Shown: positions 28,087-37,471 of the stretch, one piece after another
How positions within the stretch are numbered: the first letter of the stretch is position 1
Layout: each line of letters begins with the position of its first letter
Notes under the pieces: model-generated
Databases searched by the model: none
What the model saw: the letters and a program-made list of their open reading frames with translations, nothing else
Told to the model about the DNA's origin: nothing
Made by a program: the position numbers and the translations under genes
Assembly: GCA_964591455.1 (NCBI GenBank)
Contig: CAZQDZ010000023.1
Coordinates: forward strand, 4,720-68,719
DNA: 64,000 nucleotides
Reading direction: 5' to 3'
Source: RFSX01 sp964591455
GTDB taxonomy: Bacteria; Bacteroidota; Bacteroidia; Chitinophagales; Saprospiraceae

Positions 28087-28680
28087 TTGCGAATTCTACT
28101 ACTTCTGGTTTCACTACCACATTTTCTCTTGTCTCAAGTTACTGTGACAACTGAATCTTTCTCAGAAAACAGATGGATTCTTAATAGTAATATCACAATT
28201 CCAGCCACAAAATTTTTTATAGCTGATCCTATACCAAACTCCTTAGATGGTGGAGAAGAACCAAAGGGATTCTTGGAATTATTCTCTTCTATTGGGGTGG
28301 GTTTTAGTTTTAATTATGGTAAGGCTTCCTTCAAAAGGAATGTCGATACTAAAGAACTAATTAATAATGAAACAACTTTCAGCAATCTGATAGGATTGCA
28401 ATTTGGCGTATTATACTCTAGTAAGCTCAGCATGGACAACCAAAATAATCTAAATGACTTTTCCCTTTATACTGGTCTCAATATTTTGGACATCCAAGTT
28501 GGCGCTGGTTACGAGTTAGGGGTCAGAAGACCAAACGCTTCCAGATGGTTTATAAGTGTCGCATATGGTATACCGTTATACAAGCTAACTGGCAAGGGTA
28601 GTTTTATTTTCACTAAAAAGGAAAAACCACCTCTTCGCAAGACAGATTCGGCTACCACAGTAGAGATTGCCGGCAGATAA
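28087..28680 (+). CDS. Secreted or outer-membrane hypothetical protein
   Basis: 197 aa starting at a TTG (28087), giving a signal peptide (RILLLLVSLPHFLLSQ). The body has alternating strands (IGVGFSFNYGKASF, VGAGYELGVRR, FISVAYGIPLYKL) typical of small outer membrane barrels. No family recognised. The start is supported by the signal peptide only. Confidence 0.55.
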   Translation: MRILLLLVSLPHFLLSQVTVTTESFSENRWILNSNITIPATKFFIADPIPNSLDGGEEPKGFLELFSSIGVGFSFNYGKASFKRNVDTKELINNETTFSNLIGLQFGVLYSSKLSMDNQNNLNDFSLYTGLNILDIQVGAGYELGVRRPNASRWFISVAYGIPLYKLTGKGSFIFTKKEKPPLRKTDSATTVEIAGR

Positions 28681-28684
28681 TTAA

Positions 28685-29278
28685 TTATATCTTTTCTATA
28701 GTCTTCAGGTAGTCAATGGCCTTATCTGTATCCAGGTGATAATCATTAAACACTACCTGTCCTTTCTGGTCTATAAATATAAACCATGGGGTTCCTCCTG
28801 TTCTATAGCTATTCATGGTTGTAGATCTGTGTCTGCTGGTCGCATCTCCTGGGTCATGTCCAAATGGGATATCTAACTCATATTGCTTTTGTATCTCTAC
28901 CATCCTGTCGTAGGTATTAGAACTCTCTCCCTCGAAGACTGTTTGTATAGCCATGAATTCTACATTAGGATTATCTTTTAGCTCGGCAGACATTTTCTTT
29001 AGAGAAGGCAAGCCTCTGCTATGGCAGCCAGGACACCACGCTTGAAAGCAATAGATGACTTTAAATTTTCCATTTAATTCAGATAGCCTAATATCTTCTG
29101 TAGCTGCTCCCTGACCATCTATCCATTGGCTGACTTTAAGCTCAGGGGCTGATTGTCCTACTATTCCATATCTGGTAGCACGATTATTCATTGATAATTC
29201 TTTTTGTAAATCCTGACTATTTCCTTCACTGACAGCACCAAGCATTATCATAAGTGATATAAACTTTATATATCTCAT
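28685..29278 (-). CDS. TlpA-like thioredoxin-fold protein
   Basis: 197 aa with a signal peptide and a thioredoxin/AhpC-TSA domain. The redox motif is WCPGC in FQAWCPGCHSRGLPSLKK; the cis-Pro loop is GGTPWFIFID. It is expected to act as a periplasmic thiol reductant or peroxidase-like protein. It converges with the barrel-like gene at 28087-28680 with only 4 bp between stops. Confidence 0.82.
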   Translation of the reverse strand: MRYIKFISLMIMLGAVSEGNSQDLQKELSMNNRATRYGIVGQSAPELKVSQWIDGQGAATEDIRLSELNGKFKVIYCFQAWCPGCHSRGLPSLKKMSAELKDNPNVEFMAIQTVFEGESSNTYDRMVEIQKQYELDIPFGHDPGDATSRHRSTTMNSYRTGGTPWFIFIDQKGQVVFNDYHLDTDKAIDYLKTIEKI

Positions 29279-29424
29279 ATCTATTCAATTTTTTAGAAAC
29301 TGATTAATAACGGTATATATAACCGCAAGACATAGTAACTAGTTGCTGACTTATGGATTTACACTAGAAACCACCATATAGAAGACAATTAAATACTAAG
29401 GTTCTATTAAAAGATTTGTCTTCA

Positions 29425-29465
29425 AACAAAAAAGAGGCCACCCATACTGAGCAGCCTCTTTTTAT
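29425..29465 (-). terminator. Rho-independent terminator
   Basis: Inverted repeat AAAGAGGC / GCCTCTTT around 29431-29461, with an A-run on the lower side that is a T-run for leftward transcription. It fits termination of the outer membrane protein gene that ends at 29488; T residues on the upper side could make it bidirectional. Confidence 0.75.
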
Positions 29466-29487
29466 CTTTTATATGTAGTCGTAGAAA

Positions 29488-30063
29488 TTACTTCTGTCTT
29501 CCACCTATATTCAAGCCTAGTCTAATCCCTAAATAATTTGGCACTGTCTCGTCAAACGCTAGATTATATTCTAATCCTAACCTAATTAATCCAAGCTCGT
29601 AGCCAATTCTCGGCACAATGCCAATTGAAGAGCCACCATCACCTTCAATCTCATTTCCATTTATATCTGTGATAGTAACTGAAGCCCCTCCAAAGTTACC
29701 TATCCCTAATCCTGCATAAAACCTTTTGTTGGCATTATTAGAAATGTAGTAGTCCCCAAAAAGAGCTATTGACCCTGCAGCCCCTATATCTCCTCCAAAA
29801 TCATCACCACCTCCAAATAAAGCAATTTCCCATCTAATACTGGCAGAAAAGGTATTTCCGATATTAACTCTTGGTTCTGTACCTAATAGAATACCTCCAG
29901 AAACACCATCACCTCCTGGAATAGCATATCCAAAATGAATGACATCCCACTCAAGAAGCTGGTAATCTTGACTAAAAGAATAAGAGATAGAAGCTGCAAA
30001 TAATGTAAAAGAAAATAGTAGTTTTTTCAACATAATTGTTTTGTTTAAATGATTTAAAAGCAT
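29488..30063 (-). CDS. Outer membrane beta-barrel protein
   Basis: 191 aa, or about 181 from MLKKLLFSFTLFAASISYSF, the likelier start because it gives the signal peptide directly. The rest is glycine-rich alternating strand sequence (YYISNNANKRFYAGLGIGNF, IGIVPRIGYELGLIRLGLEY) ending in an amphipathic strand, as in porin-like OmpA-type barrels. Function unknown. Confidence 0.65.
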   Translation of the reverse strand: MLLNHLNKTIMLKKLLFSFTLFAASISYSFSQDYQLLEWDVIHFGYAIPGGDGVSGGILLGTEPRVNIGNTFSASIRWEIALFGGGDDFGGDIGAAGSIALFGDYYISNNANKRFYAGLGIGNFGGASVTITDINGNEIEGDGGSSIGIVPRIGYELGLIRLGLEYNLAFDETVPNYLGIRLGLNIGGRQK

Positions 30064-30137
30064 CTAATATATATCTTTTTACATATATCTACTTATATAT
30101 TATAAAAACCCATTAACCTTTGTACTGTTAGCATATC

Positions 30138-30506
30138 ATGAGCATCAAAACACTAATCAATGCATGGAAGTATATGTGTCCACGTTGTCGTAGTGGCCCT
30201 ATGTTTACAAGACCTTTTGATATAGGAAATCCGCTTTCTATGTATGCCACCTGCAGTCATTGTAATCAGTCTTTTGAGCCAGAACCAGGGTACTATTATG
30301 GGGCGATGTTCATTTCCTATGGTATATCAGTCTTCATGCTTTTGCCGCTAGCACTTTTGCTCGTATTTTACTTTAAAGTCTCAGTTAACGCGGCAATGGG
30401 TATTATAATTTTACTGGGTGTCCTGTCTTTCATTAGATTGCTCCGATTTTCTAGAGCCCTTTGGATACACATCATGGTCAAATACAATCCAAAGCTTAAA
30501 AAGTAG
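30138..30506 (+). CDS. DUF983 family membrane protein
   Basis: 122 aa. The N-terminus carries two Cys pairs, CPRC and CSHC, forming a zinc-ribbon-like unit, followed by EPGYYYGAMF and two transmembrane helices (about 55-77 and 84-100). This is the DUF983 layout, a family of unknown function common in Bacteroidota and proteobacteria. The next gene starts 1 bp after its stop. Confidence 0.85.
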   Translation: MSIKTLINAWKYMCPRCRSGPMFTRPFDIGNPLSMYATCSHCNQSFEPEPGYYYGAMFISYGISVFMLLPLALLLVFYFKVSVNAAMGIIILLGVLSFIRLLRFSRALWIHIMVKYNPKLKK

Positions 30507-30507
30507 C

Positions 30508-30927
30508 ATGATTCTCAATATCAGTTATAAGAATAAGAAGAATGATCGTCAGATAGAAGAATGCATTGGACCTTCATTTTCCTTTTTGGAACGATTCAAA
30601 ATGGGTGGAATAGGATGTGCCAAACTCCAAATTGTAGAATCCAGTCCTGATATCCACCATATCATCTCTGCCAATAAAAATACGGCCTATTGCAATATCG
30701 AAATGAGACTAAAGGGTCTCCTTGTCGGTTTTAATTCTACCATGCGCATTTATGCCTGGTGCATCCCGTACTATAGACTCAATATCTACTATAATGGTGG
30801 CAGACTTACAATCTATGGCCCAGCAAATCATATTAAGCTCAAACCGCCCTTTAATGGCACTTTGGATAAGAAATTTCTTAAAAAAGTACTGGCTCAAAAA
30901 GCACAATGGCGTAGCGATTACCTCTAA
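30508..30927 (+). CDS. Conserved hypothetical protein
   Basis: 139 aa from MILNISYKNKKNDRQ; a longer frame to 30418 overlaps DUF983 and is unlikely. Features include FSFLERFKMGGIGCAKLQI and CIPYYRLNIYYNGGRLTIYG. No signal peptide or membrane segments. I cannot name the family; tight coupling to DUF983 suggests co-transcription. Confidence 0.6.
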   Translation: MILNISYKNKKNDRQIEECIGPSFSFLERFKMGGIGCAKLQIVESSPDIHHIISANKNTAYCNIEMRLKGLLVGFNSTMRIYAWCIPYYRLNIYYNGGRLTIYGPANHIKLKPPFNGTLDKKFLKKVLAQKAQWRSDYL

Positions 30928-31009
30928 ATATCCATTGTTTTTATGCCCCCATTATACTTAATGACGACTTACACATTAGAATAATTCGTAATTTGTAATT
31001 TCGTAAGTT

Positions 31010-33019
31010 ATGGCCAAGTCCAAAAAATCAGGCAAAAAGGGCAAAAAAGCCCATTCTAAAGATGCTTCTCTTGATGAGAATCGATCTTTAGCTCAACCAC
31101 AATCATCCCTATTAGGTCAATACAGATGGCATCCTTGGATTATCTGCATTGTGGGGGTTTTGCTCTATGCCAATACACTTACAAATGGATATACGCAAGA
31201 TGATGCTATCGTTATTACAGAAAATATGTTTACCCAAGATGGCGTCAGTGGTATCCCTGGCATACTCGGCAATGACACTTTCTTTGGTTTCTTCAAAGTC
31301 GAGGGTAAGGCGAAATTAGTCAGTGGTGGCCGTTATAGACCATTCACACTTATCATGTATGCGATAGAATATCAATTATTTGGCAGGAATCCTTTCATGG
31401 GTCATCTCATAAGCGTCTTACTCTACGGCCTGCTGGGATTCATGATTTACAAGACGATGGCACTCATGTTGTTAGGTATCAATAAAGCAGGTAAGAAAGA
31501 AGGTCAGATTCGGACTTTCATACTTGTAGCCAGTCTACTTTACATAGCACACCCAATCCACACAGAAGCAGTCGCTAACATCAAAGGTCGCGATGAGATA
31601 ATGACAATGCTCGGCGCAGTCTCAGCGTTGTGGGCTAGTCTAAAATTCTATCATACCAAGGCCTTGAAATGGAACTTATTGGCTTTGCTATTCTTCTTTA
31701 TTGCACTAATGAGTAAAGAGAATGCCATTACTTTTCTAGCAATTGTGCCACTGGTCTATATATTCTTTAAGAGAGTCTCCCTAGTCAACTCATTCAAATA
31801 CCTGTGGCCTTTTGTCGTTAGCACCATCATATTTTTAGGCATCAGAACATCTATCCTAGGTATGGACTTTGGTGGTCAATCTATGGAACTGATGAATAAT
31901 CCGTTTCTCAAACTAGTAAATGGCAGCTATATAGACTTCAGTGGCGGAGAGAAATTCGCAACGATTCTATTTACGTTAGGAAAGTACATTTCGTTGCTTT
32001 TATTTCCACATCCATTAAGTCATGATTACTATCCGCGGGCAGTAGATATTATGGAATTCGGAGATTGGCAAGTGCTCCTCAGCTTACTGCTCTATATTGC
32101 CATCATCGGCGCAGGCCTTTTCTTCTGGAAGCGGGATAAGCTGATAAGCTTTGGCTTGTTGTATTACATAATCACCCTATCTATAGTATCTAATATTGTT
32201 TTCCCCATAGGGACTAATATGAGTGAGCGATTTCTTTTTATGCCTTCACTGGGTATTATGATTGTCATTGCACGCATACTCACCAAGTGGATTTCTAATA
32301 GAAATATCATATATGGAATACTCGGTGTCATATTAATAGGGTTTGCCGCTAAGACCGTCGTCAGAAATACAGTCTGGAAAGATGATTTCACACTCTTTAC
32401 CACAGATGTAAAAAATCAGCCTCGTAGTGCCAAACTCCTCAATGCTGCTGGTGGCACCTTGACCACGACTGCTGGAAAGATGGAAAATGGACCACAAAAA
32501 ACCAAGTACTTAGATCAGGCCATAGGATACCTTAATAAAGCTGTTGAGATTCATCCCACTTATAGAAATGCCTACTTATTGCTCGGGAATGCCCATTATT
32601 ACAAGGAAGATTATCCTCCCGCTATTGCTCAATATGAAAAATTGAGACAATTATATCCTGATTTTAATGATGCCAACAAAAATTATCCTGTTATCCTAAG
32701 GGATGCGGGCAAATACTATGGTCAAGTAAAAAATGATATAGCCAAAAGTGAAGAATATTTAACACGTTCATATCAGATTAGCGCTAATGATCCAGAGACT
32801 TTAAGACTACTAGGAATCGTTTATGGTATTAAGAATGAACATGATAAAGCGATTAGCTATTTTGAGCAAGCTTTAAAAATAAATCCTAATGTCGCTATGT
32901 CTTACGTTAATCTTGCTACCGCTTATAGAAATAAAGGCGATGCTGTTAAGGCAGCTGAATATTACAATAAGGCTCAAGAGCTTGACCCAAATGCATTAGA
33001 TCAGATTACGAGGCAATGA
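31010..33019 (+). CDS. TMTC-like multi-pass membrane protein with TPR domain
   Basis: 669 aa. A Lys-rich N-tail precedes about ten transmembrane helices containing GRYRPFTLIMYAIEYQLFG, AHPIHTEAVANIKGRDE and MSKENAITFLAI, motifs of the TMTC/DUF1736 GT-C family. The C-terminal 190 residues are TPR repeats (AIGYLNKAVEIHP, AISYFEQALKINP, AAEYYNKAQELDP). GT-C enzymes use lipid-linked sugars to glycosylate secreted proteins. The GH3 gene overlaps its last 4 bp, so translation is coupled. Confidence 0.8.
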   Translation: MAKSKKSGKKGKKAHSKDASLDENRSLAQPQSSLLGQYRWHPWIICIVGVLLYANTLTNGYTQDDAIVITENMFTQDGVSGIPGILGNDTFFGFFKVEGKAKLVSGGRYRPFTLIMYAIEYQLFGRNPFMGHLISVLLYGLLGFMIYKTMALMLLGINKAGKKEGQIRTFILVASLLYIAHPIHTEAVANIKGRDEIMTMLGAVSALWASLKFYHTKALKWNLLALLFFFIALMSKENAITFLAIVPLVYIFFKRVSLVNSFKYLWPFVVSTIIFLGIRTSILGMDFGGQSMELMNNPFLKLVNGSYIDFSGGEKFATILFTLGKYISLLLFPHPLSHDYYPRAVDIMEFGDWQVLLSLLLYIAIIGAGLFFWKRDKLISFGLLYYIITLSIVSNIVFPIGTNMSERFLFMPSLGIMIVIARILTKWISNRNIIYGILGVILIGFAAKTVVRNTVWKDDFTLFTTDVKNQPRSAKLLNAAGGTLTTTAGKMENGPQKTKYLDQAIGYLNKAVEIHPTYRNAYLLLGNAHYYKEDYPPAIAQYEKLRQLYPDFNDANKNYPVILRDAGKYYGQVKNDIAKSEEYLTRSYQISANDPETLRLLGIVYGIKNEHDKAISYFEQALKINPNVAMSYVNLATAYRNKGDAVKAAEYYNKAQELDPNALDQITRQ

Positions 33020-35946
33020 TAAAAAAAGTGACATATTTAATCCTATTACTTCTACCCTTATTAGGCAATAGTCAAGACCAATCTATGAATGATCCTGACG
33101 AGATGTGGGCACAGACCAAGTTGGCCACAATGACGCTGGAGGAAAAGATAGGACAGCTTTTCATGATAAGAGCTCACTCTGATAAAGGACCAGACCATAT
33201 AAAAAGTGTAGAAGAGCAGATAAAAAAATATAAGGTTGGTGGTCTTTGCTTTTTCCAAGGGTCTCCCACTAAGCAAGCAGAATTAACTAATAAATATCAG
33301 CGGTTATCGGACACCCCACTTATGGTGGCCATAGATGCAGAGTGGGGCTTGGGTATGAGACATCTTGATGATGCAATCTCTTTTCCTAAACAATTGACGC
33401 TTGGTGCTGTCTCAGATAATACATTGATATACGAAATGGGCCAATCCATCGCTGGACATCTAAAAAGGATAGGCGTACACGTTAACTTTGCCCCAGTTGT
33501 AGATGTCAATAATAATCCATCCAATCCAGTGATACATAACCGGTCATTTGGAGAGGACATATTTGAAGTGGCCACTAAGTCATATGCCTATGCCAAGGGT
33601 CTTCAGGATGCAGGTGTCATCGCTTGCATGAAACACTTCCCTGGACATGGAGATACCGATGTAGATTCTCATTATGATTTACCTCTTATAAATCATAGTA
33701 GAGATAGACTGGATAGTTTGGAGATGACGCCATTTCGAGTTTTGTCGGAGTTAGGAATAAAAAGCACCATGACGGCTCACTTAGCCATTCCTGCGCTAGA
33801 TGATGAAAAAAATAGACCGACTTCATTATCAAGAAAAGTAGTCACTGGTATCCTACAAGATGAAATGTACTTTGATGGCTTAATATTTACTGATGGACTA
33901 GAGATGCAAGGTGTGGCCAAGCACTACAAGCCTGGCATTATGGAACTAGAAGCTATTAAAGCCGGAAATGATATTATGCTCTTACCTATAGATATCAAGG
34001 TCGCTATAGATAAACTCGTCTCAGAGGTGAATTCTGGCAGATTGGATGAATCCATCATAGATCATAAAGCGCTGAAAATATTAAGGGCTAAATACAACTT
34101 GCATCTTACAGGCAAACCATATATCAAAAACACAAATCGCATAGCTTATGAGGTCAATGACCGCGCTGCCCTAACAATCAAAGAAAATCTCTACCGCAAG
34201 GCAATAACCTTGGTAGCAGATGAAAACAAGCAAGTACCAATTAGAAAAATAACAAAGAATATTGCCAGTCTTTCACTTGGCTCAAAAGAAGAAACAACTT
34301 TTCAGAAAGAATTAACAAAGATAGGACTAACAAGCCATTTCCAAGCCGGAGAAAATATAAGCGCTAATGAGATTAAAAATCTAATAAATAAATTAGCGCC
34401 GCACGAGACAATCATCGTGTCGTTGCATGATATGTCCATCTATGCCTCTAAAGATTTTGGCATAAGCAAATCTATGTTTGACCTGATATACCAACTACAA
34501 AGCAGAAAGAATCTGATTCTTGTAAATAACGGCAGCCCATATGCATTGAAGTTTTTTCCTGAGATTACGACGATACTACAGACCTATGAGGAAGATGATA
34601 TGATGCAGGTAGCTGCAGCTCAGGCTCTATTTGGCATACATAAAATAGCTGGAAAGCTGCCAGTAACAGCCCATCCAAAGTTCCCGGTCAAATCAGGAAT
34701 AGTTAGATCTTCACTATATCGGTTAGGACATGCCGCACCAGAAGAGGTCATGATGTCATCAGATTCTCTATTGAAAATAGATACAATCGTACAAGAGATG
34801 TTGGATAAGAAGGCCGCACCTGGCTGTCAGATCTTAGGTGCCCGAAATGGTAAAATCTTCTATCATAAAGCGTTTGGTCATCATACTACAAGCAGGAAGC
34901 AGAAAGTGTCAAAAACAGATATATATGACGTGGCCAGCGTTACGAAAATTCTAGCCTCCACCATTGCCATGATGAAATTATATGATGAGGGAAAAATTAA
35001 TGTCAATCAAAAGTTATCCCATTATATACCTCATCTGGATACGACTAATAAAGGCAACTTAATTATAGAGGATGTACTGTCCCATCACTCTGGTCTCCCT
35101 GGATGGATTGCATTCTATGAGGATACGATGGAAGAGGAATCAAAGACGCCGAAACGTCAGGACAGATATTATCGCTCCGCACAATCTGATGAATTCCCTT
35201 ATAAAGTTACTGATAAGCTTTATCTAAAAAAGGAGTTTAGAGATACGATATATAAGTACATCTATAATTGCGATCTGCGAGAAAAAAGAAACTATAGATA
35301 CAGTGACTTAGGCTTTTATATATTTCAACAGATTATAGAGCAAGTCACTGGCCAGACGCTTGATGAATATGTTCATGAGCAATTCTACGAACCCCTCGGA
35401 CTGCGTAATACTTTATTTAACCCATTGAGAAGAATACCGAAGGACCGGATTCCTCCTTCAGAGAAAGATCAATACTTCAGAAATGAAGTCATACATGGGC
35501 ATGTACATGACATGGGGGCCGCTATGCTTGGCGGTGTGGCTGGCCATGCTGGCCTGTTCTCTAATTCCGAAGACCTCGCCGTACTGATGCAGATGCTGCT
35601 CAATGGTGGTTCCTACGCTGGTAATCAATACATCCAACCACAAACCGTTAGAAAATTTACCCAGAGATACTATCGCTCTACCAGAAGAGGCTTAGGGTTT
35701 GACATGAAAGAACTAGATGAAGATCGAACAGAAAATATGTCTGTGGATGCTTCCAAACTAACGTTTGGTCATTTAGGATTTACAGGGATATCTGTCTTTG
35801 CAGACCCTAAGTATGATTTGATCTACATATTTTTATCCAACAGGACATACCCAACAATGGAAAACCGCGTCTTCTCTAGAAAAAACTATAGACCCCGTAT
35901 TCAGTCTGTATTCTATCAGGCCATAATGGACGAGCGCCTGAATTAG
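33016..35946 (+). CDS. GH3 beta-N-acetylglucosaminidase fused to beta-lactamase-like domain
   Basis: 976 aa with a signal peptide. Residues about 30-345 are a NagZ-type GH3 domain: MTLEEKIGQLFMI, the substrate loop KHFPGHGDTDVDSH with its Asp/His dyad, and nucleophile Asp in FTDGLEMQG. A GH3 C-terminal domain follows. Residues about 595-970 form a class C beta-lactamase-like serine hydrolase: SxxK in ASVTKILAS, Tyr in RYSDLGFY and HLGFTG in place of KTG. Expected to process muropeptides in the periplasm. This fusion is known in Bacteroidota. Confidence 0.9.
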   Translation: MIKKVTYLILLLLPLLGNSQDQSMNDPDEMWAQTKLATMTLEEKIGQLFMIRAHSDKGPDHIKSVEEQIKKYKVGGLCFFQGSPTKQAELTNKYQRLSDTPLMVAIDAEWGLGMRHLDDAISFPKQLTLGAVSDNTLIYEMGQSIAGHLKRIGVHVNFAPVVDVNNNPSNPVIHNRSFGEDIFEVATKSYAYAKGLQDAGVIACMKHFPGHGDTDVDSHYDLPLINHSRDRLDSLEMTPFRVLSELGIKSTMTAHLAIPALDDEKNRPTSLSRKVVTGILQDEMYFDGLIFTDGLEMQGVAKHYKPGIMELEAIKAGNDIMLLPIDIKVAIDKLVSEVNSGRLDESIIDHKALKILRAKYNLHLTGKPYIKNTNRIAYEVNDRAALTIKENLYRKAITLVADENKQVPIRKITKNIASLSLGSKEETTFQKELTKIGLTSHFQAGENISANEIKNLINKLAPHETIIVSLHDMSIYASKDFGISKSMFDLIYQLQSRKNLILVNNGSPYALKFFPEITTILQTYEEDDMMQVAAAQALFGIHKIAGKLPVTAHPKFPVKSGIVRSSLYRLGHAAPEEVMMSSDSLLKIDTIVQEMLDKKAAPGCQILGARNGKIFYHKAFGHHTTSRKQKVSKTDIYDVASVTKILASTIAMMKLYDEGKINVNQKLSHYIPHLDTTNKGNLIIEDVLSHHSGLPGWIAFYEDTMEEESKTPKRQDRYYRSAQSDEFPYKVTDKLYLKKEFRDTIYKYIYNCDLREKRNYRYSDLGFYIFQQIIEQVTGQTLDEYVHEQFYEPLGLRNTLFNPLRRIPKDRIPPSEKDQYFRNEVIHGHVHDMGAAMLGGVAGHAGLFSNSEDLAVLMQMLLNGGSYAGNQYIQPQTVRKFTQRYYRSTRRGLGFDMKELDEDRTENMSVDASKLTFGHLGFTGISVFADPKYDLIYIFLSNRTYPTMENRVFSRKNYRPRIQSVFYQAIMDERLN

Positions 35947-35950
35947 CCAT

Positions 35951-37168
35951 ATGCCCTCGTTAACCATAGACATAGCAAGGCGATATCTTTTCAGTAAGAA
36001 ATACTCTAACTCGATAAATATTATTACAGGGATTTCTATTATTGGTATCGGCATAGGAACCAGCGCTCTGATTCTAATACTTAGTGTATTCAATGGATTC
36101 GAAGGATTGTTAACTGGTTTATTTAATGCCTTCAATCCTGACATCAAGATTGAGGCCCAAGAAGGGAAGTTTTTTGAAGTCAGTGATGAGGACATGTTGG
36201 AATTATCTTCTTTGCCTGGCGTGGAGTCCATCTCTATGACCATAGAAGAAGTCGCCCTCTTCGAGTACAAAGGTGTACAAGAGATAGGGATGATAAAAGG
36301 GGTAGACGATTCTTACCTGAAGGTGACGAGATTAGACACCTTGCTAGTAGATGGAAAATATAAGACCAAGGACGGAAAGACGCATTTTGCTATGTTGGGG
36401 ATAGGCATGAAAAACAAGCTGTCTATTAACGTGTCTGATCGGATAACTCCGATGACTGTCTATATGCCTGCTAAGAAAAAGTCAATGCTCGGCTCAAAAG
36501 ACTTTATAACCAGAAACCTATACCCTGTCGGTGTATTCTCAGTCAGAAGTGAAAGTGACTATCAATTCATATTGACCTCCTATGATCTCGCAGCTAATCT
36601 TTTGGATAAGCGTGGCAGAGCCTCATACTTAGAAGTCAAGAAAAATCCTTCCGTCTCTGATAACGAACTCAAAGAATCACTGAGTAACGTCCTTGGGACA
36701 GCATTGGTGTACAAGAACAGATATGAGCAAGATGAAACTACCTTAAAGGTGATGCAGATAGAAAAATGGATTACCTTCCTTATTGCTGGTCTCACGATGC
36801 TTTTGATTGCTTTTAACTTGCTTGGTGCCCTTTGGATGATTGGATTGGAAAAGCGAAAAGATATATCTGTTCTAAAGGCATTAGGATTTGCAAACCATCA
36901 GATCAGACGGTTATTCATGCAATTAGGGACCTTAATTACCTTAATAGGCATCTTCCTCGGGTTTATAATAGCTTTAGTCTTTTACTATATTCAGAAGAAA
37001 TTTGGCATAATCGGTGTTCCTGCCAGCTTCCTCATGGATGCCTACCCTATTCAACTCAGAGGCAGTGATTTTATCATAGTATCACTTACAGTTTTGCTTA
37101 TCGGGAGTCTAGCGGCCCTCCTACCAGCTATAAAAGCCAGTAATAACCACCTTGTTTTGAGGTCTTAA
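35951..37168 (+). CDS. LolC/E-type ABC transporter permease
   Basis: 405 aa with four transmembrane helices: one near the N-terminus (IITGISIIGIGIGTSALILI), then three in the C-terminal 140 residues in FtsX-like order, with a large periplasmic domain between. The opening RRYLFSKKYSNSINIIT motif is typical of lipoprotein-releasing permeases. It follows the GH3 gene by 4 bp. No ATPase gene is adjacent, so the partner must be elsewhere. Confidence 0.85.
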   Translation: MPSLTIDIARRYLFSKKYSNSINIITGISIIGIGIGTSALILILSVFNGFEGLLTGLFNAFNPDIKIEAQEGKFFEVSDEDMLELSSLPGVESISMTIEEVALFEYKGVQEIGMIKGVDDSYLKVTRLDTLLVDGKYKTKDGKTHFAMLGIGMKNKLSINVSDRITPMTVYMPAKKKSMLGSKDFITRNLYPVGVFSVRSESDYQFILTSYDLAANLLDKRGRASYLEVKKNPSVSDNELKESLSNVLGTALVYKNRYEQDETTLKVMQIEKWITFLIAGLTMLLIAFNLLGALWMIGLEKRKDISVLKALGFANHQIRRLFMQLGTLITLIGIFLGFIIALVFYYIQKKFGIIGVPASFLMDAYPIQLRGSDFIIVSLTVLLIGSLAALLPAIKASNNHLVLRS

Positions 37169-37471
37169 AAGGCGATTCTATCCTTGATACTATTTGTACC
37201 ATGTTCAGATTATGGGAGAGGAATACTTAGCGATAAGGAATCCTTCTTCAGGCCGGTTCGTAGGGGGAAAACTTAGGGCAGGCTTTATTTATGTAGGTAG
37301 GTCAAATCTTAAGGTAATTTGAATAGATAATAATGTAAGATAATAGTCACATCTATCAATGTCATAATGTGATCTGCTAAGGCAATCTTATCGAAAGCAA
37401 TTTTTCTTATATTTAGGAATCACAAATCAAGTGTATTGTAGTCTTTGTTTGGACACCTTAAAGACAACTCT
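37169..37471. other. Intergenic region, no feature seen
   Basis: About 300 bp of AT-rich sequence between the permease gene and the T9SS cargo gene. It must contain the promoter of the latter, but I find no clear -33/-7 pair, no repeat and no RNA signature. Confidence 0.35.

Noticed and set aside
33016..35946. GH3/beta-lactamase fusion as a novel protein
   Set aside because: The arrangement is widespread in Bacteroidota as far as I recall, and both active sites look ordinary.
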